Shown here: piece after piece, positions 6,026-11,977 of the stretch
How the letters are laid out: the number at the start of each line of letters is the position of its first letter
How positions within the stretch are numbered: the stretch's first letter is position 1
Assembly: GCA_003161205.1 (NCBI GenBank)
Contig: PMOU01000377.1
Coordinates: 1-12,287 of the forward strand
DNA from: Actinomycetota bacterium
GTDB lineage: Bacteria > Actinomycetota > Actinomycetes > Streptosporangiales > Streptosporangiaceae
Length of the DNA: 12,287 nt
Direction of reading: 5' to 3'
Position numbers and translations under genes: made by a program
Notes under the pieces: generated by a model
What the model was told of the DNA's origin: nothing
What the model saw: only the letters and a program-made list of their open reading frames with translations
The model's database searches: none

Positions 6026-7596
6026 TGCCCCGCCTCCGGTGTAGGCGTCGGCGCGGCAGGGGCAGGCGGGGCGGGCGGGGCGGGAGGTTCCGGTCCCTGG
6101 TCAGTTCCCCCTGCCATCAGCAGCCCCAGCTCTTCAGCCGGCACCGTCGGCGGCCGGAAACCGGTGATCTTGCCCTCGTACATCACCGCGATCCGGTCCG
6201 CGAGGGCGTAGATCTCGTCGAGCTCCGCGGAGACGATGAGCACGGCCACGCCCTTGTCCCGCTGCTGGACGATGCGGCGATGCACGAACTCGATCGAGCC
6301 CACGTCCAGCCCGCGCGTAGGCTGGCTGGCCACGAGCACCTTGTGCTCACGTCCGAGTTCCCGGCCCAGGATGACCTTCTGCTGGTTACCGCCGGACAGC
6401 GTGCCTACGGCCGTGTCCACCGAGGTGGTCCGGACGTCGAATTCCGTCACCCGCTCGGCCGCGTTACTGGCGATTGCGTCCAGGTTGAGCCTGATGCCGG
6501 ACGCGTACGGTGGCCTGTCATAGGTGTCAAGGACCATGTTGTCAGCCACGGAGAAGTCACCGACCAGCCCGTCTTCCTGCCGGTCCTCGGGGACGTAGGC
6601 GACGCCTGCGCGCAGCCGCTGCCGCGGCGTGGCGTCGGTGAGATCGCGGCCGTTCAGCGTCACCTGCCCCGACGTCGTCGGCCGCAGCCCCATCAGGGCC
6701 TCGCACAACTCGGTCTGGCCGTTGCCCTGGACCCCGGCCAGGCCGAGGATCTCGCCCGCCCGGACACCGAACGACACCCCGTTCACCCAGATCCGCCCGG
6801 TCTCGTCGGCGACGGTCAAGTCGGCCACGTCCAGTACCACGGCGCCGGGCTGGGCGGCTTCCTTGCTGACCCGGAGCTGCACGTCCCGGCCGACCATGAG
6901 CGTGGCCAGCTCGTCCTCGGTGGTGCCGGGCGGACGCTGGCCGACCACCCCTCCCCGGCGGAGCACGGTGATCGTGTCCGCGATCGCCTGGACTTCCCTG
7001 AGCTTGTGCGAGATGAAGACGATGGACCGGCCGCCGTCCTTCAGCTCCCTGATGATCCGGAACAGGTCTTGCGTCTCCGCCGGGGTGAGTACCGCGGTGG
7101 GCTCGTCGAGGATCAGCACGGTCGCCTCCCTGACCAGCGCCTTGATGATCTCGACGCGCTGCTGGATGCCGACCGGCAGGTTTTCCACGACGGCGTCCGG
7201 GTCTACCTCAAGGCCGTAGCGGCGGGAGAGCTCGCGTACGTCCTGCCGCGTTTTACGGCGGTCCAGCAGGCCGGACCGGCGGGTCTCCTCGATGCCGAGG
7301 GTAACGTTCTCCGCGACCGTGAACACGGGCACGAGCATGAAGTGCTGGTGCACCATGCCGATGCCGGCCGCGATGGCGTCCCTGGGGGAGTGGAACTGGG
7401 CCGCCTTGCCATCGAGCAGTATCTCGCCCTCGTCGGGCTGCAGCAGCCCGTACAGGACGTTCATCAGCGTCGTCTTGCCGGCGCCGTTCTCGCCGAGCAG
7501 GGCGTGCACCTGGCCTGGGGCCACCGACAGGTCGATCCGGTCGTTAGCCACCAGCGAACCGAACCGCTTTGTGATGCCCTTCAGCTCAAGTTCCAC
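6022..7596 (-). CDS. Nucleoside ABC transporter ATP-binding protein, two NBDs
   Basis: Cytoplasmic ATPase of 524 aa with two fused nucleotide-binding domains, like NupO (YufO). NBD1 has Walker A GENGAGKTT (35-43), Q-loop Q84, signature LPVGIQQRV (140-148) in place of LSGGQ, Walker B VLILDE (160-165) and H-loop H197. NBD2 is degenerate: GVQGNGQTE (288-296) lacks the Walker A lysine, the signature LSGGNQQKV (400-408) is intact, Walker B ends in SQ (Q425 for the catalytic Glu), and SAELDE replaces the H-loop His. This asymmetry is normal for the sugar/nucleoside RbsA–YufO group and implies one hydrolytic site. The GTG start at 7596 is preceded by AAGGG five bases upstream. The C-terminal ~22 residues form a Pro/Ala tail. 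Coupled by ATGA overlap to the first permease. Confidence 0.94.
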   Translation of the reverse strand: MELELKGITKRFGSLVANDRIDLSVAPGQVHALLGENGAGKTTLMNVLYGLLQPDEGEILLDGKAAQFHSPRDAIAAGIGMVHQHFMLVPVFTVAENVTLGIEETRRSGLLDRRKTRQDVRELSRRYGLEVDPDAVVENLPVGIQQRVEIIKALVREATVLILDEPTAVLTPAETQDLFRIIRELKDGGRSIVFISHKLREVQAIADTITVLRRGGVVGQRPPGTTEDELATLMVGRDVQLRVSKEAAQPGAVVLDVADLTVADETGRIWVNGVSFGVRAGEILGLAGVQGNGQTELCEALMGLRPTTSGQVTLNGRDLTDATPRQRLRAGVAYVPEDRQEDGLVGDFSVADNMVLDTYDRPPYASGIRLNLDAIASNAAERVTEFDVRTTSVDTAVGTLSGGNQQKVILGRELGREHKVLVASQPTRGLDVGSIEFVHRRIVQQRDKGVAVLIVSAELDEIYALADRIAVMYEGKITGFRPPTVPAEELGLLMAGGTDQGPEPPAPPAPPAPAAPTPTPEAGQ

Positions 7597-7624
7597 GTCC
7601 GCCCTTCAGGTCCGCGTCCGCACC

Positions 7625-7666
7625 GATGTGGCAGCGATGCGCACCACGCCGCACCGCTGCCACATC
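7625..7666. promoter_or_regulatory. 12-bp inverted repeat between binding-protein and ATPase genes
   Basis: Perfect arms GATGTGGCAGCG (7625-7636) and CGCTGCCACATC (7655-7666), loop of 18 bases, in the ~90-base gap between the lipoprotein stop and the ATPase start. A hairpin here would partly terminate transcription or shield the 3' end of the binding-protein message, giving more binding protein than membrane components. That arrangement is known for other ABC importers such as malE–malF. No T-run follows, so read-through is expected. Confidence 0.7.
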
Positions 7667-7688
7667 CGGTCGTTCCCTAACGCCGGCG

Positions 7689-8825
7689 CTACACCGGGCT
7701 CTTGGTCGGGGTCGCGATGCTGCCGCTCTCGATGCCGGCCTCCACCGTCTTGAGCTCGCTCTGCAGCGCGGCCGGGACCGTGCTGGCGAAGTCGTGGAAC
7801 GGGGAGAGCACGGCCCCGCCGTTGGTCAGCGTGCCGACGTACGTACCGCCCGCGAACGTGCCGCCCGCCGCGCTGGTCACCGCGGTCTTCACCGCGGCCA
7901 CGATGCCCTTGGTGACGCTGGTGATGAAGTACTTGCAGTACTGCGGCGCACTGACGCACCCGTCGGTGTCCACCCAGAACAAGTTCACCTTCTGGCTGCC
8001 GGCTGCCGAGTCAGCGTCCTGGACCGCCTTGGCCGCGCCGAGACCGACGTTGCCCGCCACCGGGAAGATGATGTCAGCGCCCTCGCTGATGAACGTCTGG
8101 GTCAGCGTCTGGCCCTTGGTCTGGTTGGTGAAGTCACCGGTGAAGGAGCCCTTCTGGGTCTTCTCGTTCCAGCCGAGCACCGTCACGTGCGTGCCGTGCT
8201 TGGAGTTGTAGTACTGCACGCCGTCCCAGAAGCCGTCCATGTAGATCGTGACGGTCCCGAAGTCCTCGCCGCCGAAGGTGGCGACCTTGCCGGTCTTGGT
8301 CATGCCCGCGGCCAGGTACCCGCCGAGGAAACCGTCCTGCACGGTGTTGAACACCAGCTGGTCGATGTTGGGTTCCTTGGTGCCGGTCAGGCAGTCCGAC
8401 GCGTACGAGCAGTCGACGATCGCGAACTTCTGGCTCGGGTGCGCCTTGGCCGCGGCCTCCGTCGCCGGGCCCATCAGGAATCCGACGGTGACGATGACGC
8501 CGCACTTCTCGCTGAGGAACGTGTTGATGTTCGGGATGTAGTCGCTCTGCGTCGTTGACTGCAGGTACTTCACCGTGATGTTGGGGTTGGCGGCCGCGGC
8601 CGCCTGCATGCCCGCCCACGATGAGGCGTTGAACGACCGGTCATCGATGCCGCCGGTGTCGGTGACCATGCAGCCGAGGAACTTGGCCGACGTCCCGCTC
8701 GTTGGCGTGGCGGACGTGCTGGATGTGCTGCCGCCCGAGGCCGAGCTATGGCTGCTGCCGCACGCGGCGATGACGAGTGTCGCTGACACGGCCAGCGCCG
8801 CCGTGGCCCATGCGCTGTGCTTCAC
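7689..8825 (-). CDS. BMP-family nucleoside-binding lipoprotein
   Basis: Membrane-anchored extracytoplasmic binding protein of 378 aa (Bmp/PnrA/Med family), which captures nucleosides for the importer encoded downstream. A type II signal peptide has Lys/His at 2-3, a hydrophobic core to ~20 and lipobox IAAC with C22, followed by a Ser/Thr/Gly-rich linker to ~47. Family motifs: DTGGIDDRSFN (56-66), QDGFLGGYLAA (163-173), IIFPVAGNVGLGAA (252-265) and VDTDG (285-289), whose Asp corresponds to the ligand-binding region of PnrA. Six further cysteines (52, 108, 139, 145, 290, 297) could make disulfides. The GTG at 8825 is preferred because GGAGG lies five bases upstream; an in-frame GTG at 8837 overlaps that SD. 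First gene of the operon. Nucleoside specificity is inferred. Confidence 0.92.
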   Translation of the reverse strand: MKHSAWATAALAVSATLVIAACGSSHSSASGGSTSSTSATPTSGTSAKFLGCMVTDTGGIDDRSFNASSWAGMQAAAAANPNITVKYLQSTTQSDYIPNINTFLSEKCGVIVTVGFLMGPATEAAAKAHPSQKFAIVDCSYASDCLTGTKEPNIDQLVFNTVQDGFLGGYLAAGMTKTGKVATFGGEDFGTVTIYMDGFWDGVQYYNSKHGTHVTVLGWNEKTQKGSFTGDFTNQTKGQTLTQTFISEGADIIFPVAGNVGLGAAKAVQDADSAAGSQKVNLFWVDTDGCVSAPQYCKYFITSVTKGIVAAVKTAVTSAAGGTFAGGTYVGTLTNGGAVLSPFHDFASTVPAALQSELKTVEAGIESGSIATPTKSPV

Positions 8826-8953
8826 GCTTACCTCCACTGGGCCAGCACGCGCAGCGCCTGGCCTGGATTCGTCCTTGGGGTTGTTCCGCAGGTTATGCCT
8901 GGTCGCGCCGGCGGGGAAGGGAACACGCGGCGATTAGGCCAGCTCGTTGCCGA

Positions 8954-8966
8954 ATCGGAATCCGAT
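8954..8966. promoter_or_regulatory. Candidate operator upstream of the nucleoside importer operon
   Basis: Perfect 6-1-6 palindrome ATCGGA-A-TCCGAT about 130 bases upstream of the binding-protein start, inside the only gap that can hold the operon promoter (8838-9043). No strong -35/-10 pair is visible. The hexamer TAACCT (minus strand, 8895-8890) is a possible -10. Which protein would bind is unknown. Confidence 0.35.
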
Positions 8967-9043
8967 CAGGATGACCCTCCTGGCCGACCCGACATACCCT
9001 CGGGCTCCCCGCCGCGGGCGTTGGTGCCTTCCCACAAAGCAGC

Positions 9044-9066
9044 AGGCCTGACAAGGCAGCAGGCCT
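9044..9066 (-). terminator. Hairpin at the end of the histidine kinase gene
   Basis: Perfect 7-bp stem AGGCCTG (9044-9050) with CAGGCCT (9060-9066), 9-base loop, overlapping the kinase stop codon (9065-9067). On the minus strand it is followed by GCTGCTTTGTGGG, a weak T-bearing tail. The same place shows a direct repeat GCAGCAGGCCT (9039-9049 and 9056-9066). It probably separates the two-component operon from the importer operon downstream. Confidence 0.5.
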
Positions 9067-10525
9067 ACAGGCTGATGAAGTCCGGTGCGGAGCCGCCGCC
9101 GCCGTTGCCCGCTGGCGCCGGCACGCCCGGGAAGTCAAGGGTGACGGTCAGCCCGCCGCCTGGAGTCGGGCTCAGGTCGGCGGTGCCGCCGTTGGAGGTG
9201 ACCAGCCGGTGCACGATGGCCAGGCCGAGCCCGGTCCCGTTCGGGTTCGAGGTGCTGAACCGCAGGAAGGCGCGCTCCCGTTCCTCGGCGGTCATGCCCG
9301 GGCCGTCGTCGCGGACGGTGACCTGGGCGCCGGACGCGGTGACCGTGGTGGTCACGCTGATCTGGTGGCCCGTGCTCAGTGCTTCGAGCGCGTTGGCGAT
9401 CAGGTTGTCCAGGACCTGCTCCAGGTGCCCGTCGCCGATCCAGGCCAGCGCCGGCCCGCGTGCTCCCCCCGCGCCCGCCCTTCTGGAGTCCGTGACCTCC
9501 AGCGCGATGCCCCGGTCATCGGCCACCGGGCGCCAGGCCACCACACGCTCCCGGGCCACCTCGGCCACGTCCACCGCGGCCGGCACCGGCACCACGTTCT
9601 CCGCGCGGGCCACCGCGAGCAGGCCGTCGACCAGCCTGGACAGCCGGCCTAGTTCCTCGAGCGCGCCGGCCAGCTCGTGCCCGGTGGTTTCGGGGTCCGG
9701 GTCGGTGTCCGCGACGAGCAGGTCGAGCCGAAGGCGCAGCGCGGCGAGCGGGGTGCGCAGCTGGTGCGACACGTCCGCGATCATGGCCCGGTTGCCGTGG
9801 ACGAGGGCCTCGAGCCGCCCGGCCATGGTGTTGAACGTCGTCGCGAGGCGGCGCAGCTCCGGCGGACCCGAGCCGACCACCGCCCTGATCGCCAGGTCGC
9901 CGTCGGCCAGCCGGCCCGCCGCGCTGTCCAGCCCGGCGAGCGGCCTGCTCACCCAGCGGGCCAGGGCGAAGGCCAGCAGCGCCGCGGCGATCATGGCGAC
10001 GACGCCGATCGTGCCCAGGATGACCCACAGCGCGAAGATGTCGCGGTGGAGCGGTGCCGTGGACCTAGCCAGGATCACCGTGCCCACCAGCGGGCCCGTG
10101 GCGGAGTAGACCGGGATCGCGGCGGCCACCCACGATCCCGTGCTCTCGGTGATCGACTGATGCGCCTGGCCCGGCAGCCAGACCCAGTTGTCGGCCCTGG
10201 TGGCCAGCTGGTTCCAGTTGCTCGATGGCATGCCCTGATCGGTCAGCGGAGCGCCCTGGACGGCGTTCCCCCCGCTGCGCAGGATCAGCAGGCCCTCGCC
10301 TGCCTCCCGCACCTGGTGCAGCACGGTGACCAGCGGCGCGTAGGGGACATCGGGGTGATCCAGACGGGCCTGGACCACCGCGGCGTCGGTGTCGACCGCG
10401 TCCGCCGTTTCCTGGATGAACGAGCTCCGGTCGTGTGCGATCGCGTTCAGCGCCAGCGGGACCATCGCGCCGGCGATGATGACGGCGGTAAAGGCCAGCA
10501 GGACGAGCAGGATCCGCCTGGTCAC
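9065..10525 (-). CDS. Sensor histidine kinase (two-component system)
   Basis: Membrane sensor kinase of 486 aa. TM1 is at ~4-29, an extracytoplasmic sensor region at ~31-163 (no recognised domain), and TM2 at ~164-190. HAMP is at ~191-243, ending FNTMAGRLEAL. The dimerisation domain has the phospho-acceptor His254 in DVSHQLRTPL. The HATPase domain has N-box LDNLIANAL (N374, N378), G1 DDGPGM (406-411) and G2 GTGLGLAI (430-437). A Gly-rich tail ends the protein. The GTG at 10525 is chosen because it overlaps the regulator stop (GTGA, 10522-10525) and places TM1 at the N-terminus. A longer open frame upstream would prepend an Arg/Pro-rich tract lying antisense-frame within the regulator and is not credible. 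It probably phosphorylates the regulator encoded just upstream. Signal unknown. Confidence 0.92.
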   Translation of the reverse strand: MTRRILLVLLAFTAVIIAGAMVPLALNAIAHDRSSFIQETADAVDTDAAVVQARLDHPDVPYAPLVTVLHQVREAGEGLLILRSGGNAVQGAPLTDQGMPSSNWNQLATRADNWVWLPGQAHQSITESTGSWVAAAIPVYSATGPLVGTVILARSTAPLHRDIFALWVILGTIGVVAMIAAALLAFALARWVSRPLAGLDSAAGRLADGDLAIRAVVGSGPPELRRLATTFNTMAGRLEALVHGNRAMIADVSHQLRTPLAALRLRLDLLVADTDPDPETTGHELAGALEELGRLSRLVDGLLAVARAENVVPVPAAVDVAEVARERVVAWRPVADDRGIALEVTDSRRAGAGGARGPALAWIGDGHLEQVLDNLIANALEALSTGHQISVTTTVTASGAQVTVRDDGPGMTAEERERAFLRFSTSNPNGTGLGLAIVHRLVTSNGGTADLSPTPGGGLTVTLDFPGVPAPAGNGGGGSAPDFISL

Positions 10526-11199
10526 TGGAGACTGCCGGGGTCGGCGAGCCGGAAGCCGTGCCCGTAGACGGTCTCGATGAGGCCGGGGTCGCCGAGCTTC
10601 CTGCGCAGGGCGGCCATGTGCACGTCGAGCACCTTGGTGGGGCCGTACCAGTGCTCGTCCCAGGCGCGTTCGAGCATCTCCTGGCGGCTGACCACCCGCC
10701 CCGGGTCGCTGGCCAGGCACTCCAGGATGGCGAACTCCTTCGGTGTCATCGCGATGTGGTTGGCGCCGACGGTGACCTTGTGCGTGCGCAGGTCGACGGT
10801 GAGCGGCCCGTGCTGCAGCACCTGGCCGGCGGGCTGCCGGCTGCGGCGCAGCACGGCCCTGATCCTGGCCAGGAGCTCCTGCAGGCCGAACGGCTTGATC
10901 AAGTAGTCGTCGGCTCCCTCGTCGAGCGCCAGCACGCGGTCGGATTCCTCGCCGCGCGCGGTCACGATGATGATGGCCGCGTCGCAGGACTGGCGGAGCC
11001 GCCGGCAGACCTCGACCCCGTCGATGTCGGGCAGGCCGAGGTCGAGCAGCACCACGTCGGGCACCGGCCAGTCGAGCGCCGCCTGCCCGGTGGTGACGCT
11101 GCCCGTTTCGTAGCCGGCCCGGGTCAGCCCGCGGACCAGCTGGGTGGCGATGCCGGGGTCATCTTCCACCACAAGGACCCGGCCAAGACGTGCGTTCAC
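10522..11199 (-). CDS. OmpR-family response regulator
   Basis: Cytoplasmic DNA-binding regulator of 225 aa. The receiver domain has acidic pocket E12-D13-D14 (VVEDD), phospho-acceptor Asp53 in VLLDLGLPD, Thr80 and Lys102 (IKPF). The C-terminal winged helix (~127-225) carries MTPKEFAILECLASDPGRVVSR and the recognition segment TKVLDVHMAALRRKLG, ending in GHGFRL. The start is uncertain: GTG at 11199 gives the usual N-terminus (NARLGRVLVVEDD), but its GGAGG is only two bases away. In-frame GTGs at 11208, 11217 and 11232 are possible and would add up to 11 residues. First gene of a two-gene operon with the kinase. Targets are not shown by sequence; the importer and deaminase genes on either side are candidates by linkage. 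Confidence 0.9.
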   Translation of the reverse strand: MNARLGRVLVVEDDPGIATQLVRGLTRAGYETGSVTTGQAALDWPVPDVVLLDLGLPDIDGVEVCRRLRQSCDAAIIIVTARGEESDRVLALDEGADDYLIKPFGLQELLARIRAVLRRSRQPAGQVLQHGPLTVDLRTHKVTVGANHIAMTPKEFAILECLASDPGRVVSRQEMLERAWDEHWYGPTKVLDVHMAALRRKLGDPGLIETVYGHGFRLADPGSLQ

Positions 11200-11246
11200 G
11201 GCCTCCACGTTAAGCACGAAACCGGCCCGCACCTAACCGGACGCAG

Positions 11247-11271
11247 ATCTTAACCAAACCTGAACTTGTTC
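11247..11271 (-). promoter_or_regulatory. Promoter -10 and possible autoregulatory direct repeat of the regulator
   Basis: On the minus strand TAAGAT (11252-11247) is a good -10 candidate, 15-48 bases before the possible start codons. No clear -35 is seen. Overlapping it on the plus strand, TTAACC (11250-11255) and TGAACT (11261-11266) repeat the pattern TNAAC with 11-base spacing, the spacing of half-sites used by OmpR-family regulators. A repeat lying over the -10 suggests self-control; this is inference. Confidence 0.4.
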
Positions 11272-11328
11272 CAGGGTGGGTCCTAGGAACTGGCTGGGCA
11301 TGATTGCTATCAGAGTTCCTTGCTCTTA

Positions 11329-11359
11329 GCGTGGTCCGCCTCCCTGCCGCGGACCGCGC
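11329..11359. repeat. Stem-loop A of a three-hairpin array
   Basis: Eleven-bp stem GCGTGGTCCGC (11329-11339) with GCGGACCGCGC (11349-11359), one G·T pair, loop CTCCCTGCC. Its arm GGTCCGC/GCGGACC and its loop core CCCTGCC recur in the next hairpin, so the two may be duplicates and can cross-pair. Confidence 0.75.
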
Positions 11360-11370
11360 AGGACATGAGA

Positions 11371-11414
11371 GGTCCGCGTGGATAAGGCACCCTGCCGCCT
11401 TACCCACGCGGACC
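11371..11414. repeat. Stem-loop B of a three-hairpin array
   Basis: Eleven perfect pairs GGTCCGCGTGG (11371-11381) with CCACGCGGACC (11404-11414), one A/C mismatch, then six perfect pairs TAAGGC (11383-11388) with GCCTTA (11397-11402), loop ACCCTGCC. This is the strongest inverted repeat in the window. On the plus strand CATTTC follows, too short for a classical terminator tail. Confidence 0.8.
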
Positions 11415-11417
11415 CAT

Positions 11418-11457
11418 TTCCGGGCATAAGTCCCGGGGGCTCCCTTCAGGCCCGGAA
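11418..11457. repeat. Stem-loop C of a three-hairpin array
   Basis: Eight perfect pairs TTCCGGGC (11418-11425) with GCCCGGAA (11450-11457) around a 24-base loop that is itself C/G-rich. It ends 12 bases before the -10 candidate of cdd. Confidence 0.6.
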
Positions 11458-11469
11458 TTGATGAACCCT

Positions 11470-11484
11470 TAGAGTCGTCACGTG
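11470..11484 (+). promoter_or_regulatory. -10 element for a leaderless cdd transcript
   Basis: TAGAGT (11470-11475, fits TANNNT) ends six bases before the GTG at 11482. There is no Shine-Dalgarno sequence between them or just upstream. This spacing would put the transcription start on or next to the start codon, the common leaderless arrangement in actinobacteria. The -35 is poor (TTCAGG, 19 bases away). Confidence 0.5.
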
Positions 11485-11919
11485 ATCATTGACTGGCCTG
11501 CCCTGCGCGCGGCCGCGGTAGCGGCGGCGGCCCGGGCGTACGCGCCGTACTCCGGACTGCGGGTGGGGGCGGCGGCCCTGGCCGCCGGAGGGCAGATCGT
11601 CACCGGCTGCAACGTGGAGAACGCTTCCTACGGGCTGACCCTGTGCGCGGAGTGCGGCCTGGTCAGCGCGCTGCACGCGGCGGGCGCCGCGCCACCGGAC
11701 GCCCGCGCCCTGCTGCTGGCCGTGGCCGTCGTCGCGGGCGACGGAGAGCCGCTGCTGCCGTGCGGCCGGTGCCGCCAGCTGCTGCTCGAAGCCGGCGGCG
11801 GCGACCTGCTGGTGGACACCGCGGACGGTCCGGTCGAGCTCAAGATCCTGCTCCCCGCCGCCTTCACCGGCACTGACCTGGCCGAACGCCGGGGAGCCGA
11901 GCGCCGCCAAACTCGTTGA
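11482..11919 (+). CDS. cdd: Cytidine deaminase
   Basis: Cytoplasmic zinc enzyme converting cytidine and deoxycytidine to uridine and deoxyuridine plus ammonia, in pyrimidine salvage. At 145 aa it is slightly longer than the usual ~130-aa tetrameric type. Visible active-site parts: PYSG (22-25); substrate-binding N44 and E46 in GCNVENASY; zinc ligand C55 and the proton-shuttling E57 in CAECG; and zinc ligands C94 and C97 in PCGRCRQLL. The C-terminus (AFTGTDLAERRG) is typical, followed by a short Arg-rich end. The start is the GTG at 11482, which has no SD and seems to be leaderless. It is divergent from the two-component operon and 55 bases upstream of add. The thymidine phosphorylase gene often found between them in related clusters is absent here. 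Confidence 0.95.
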   Translation: MIIDWPALRAAAVAAAARAYAPYSGLRVGAAALAAGGQIVTGCNVENASYGLTLCAECGLVSALHAAGAAPPDARALLLAVAVVAGDGEPLLPCGRCRQLLLEAGGGDLLVDTADGPVELKILLPAAFTGTDLAERRGAERRQTR

Positions 11920-11962
11920 GCGACCCGTTTCCCCGGTCCCGCCATCGGTCTTCGCGGGGTAG

Positions 11963-11977
11963 CACAATGGTGGGATG
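11963..11977 (+). promoter_or_regulatory. Possible -10 element directly before add
   Basis: CACAAT (11963-11968) ends six bases before the ATG at 11975, the same spacing as at cdd. The intervening GGTGGG is too close to act as a normal ribosome binding site. Leaderless expression is possible; read-through from cdd is equally possible. Confidence 0.3.

Noticed and set aside
3804..6211. Long plus-strand open frames opposite the two permeases
   Set aside because: They are composed of Arg/Gly/Gln-rich sequence, overlap well-supported membrane proteins, and show no family features.
6841..6900. Loss of Walker residues in the second NBD as a sign of a dead ATPase
   Set aside because: A degenerate second site (no Walker A Lys, Gln instead of Glu) is the normal state in the RbsA/YufO-type double ATPases.
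5959..7680. Long open frame of 573 aa on the plus strand opposite the ABC ATPase
   Set aside because: It is the mirror of a clear two-domain ATPase. Long antisense frames are expected in GC-rich DNA, and it has no motif or ribosome binding site.
10526..10720. N-terminal extension of the histidine kinase giving 551 aa
   Set aside because: The extra residues are Arg/Pro/Gly-rich, lie inside the response regulator gene in another frame, and would put 65 residues before TM1. The GTGA overlap at 10522-10525 is the natural start.
11329..11414. Direct assignment of the twin hairpins as 6C RNA
   Set aside because: The loops are CTCCCTGCC and ACCCTGCC, not runs of six cytosines, and no promoter or terminator for a 6C-sized RNA is clear.
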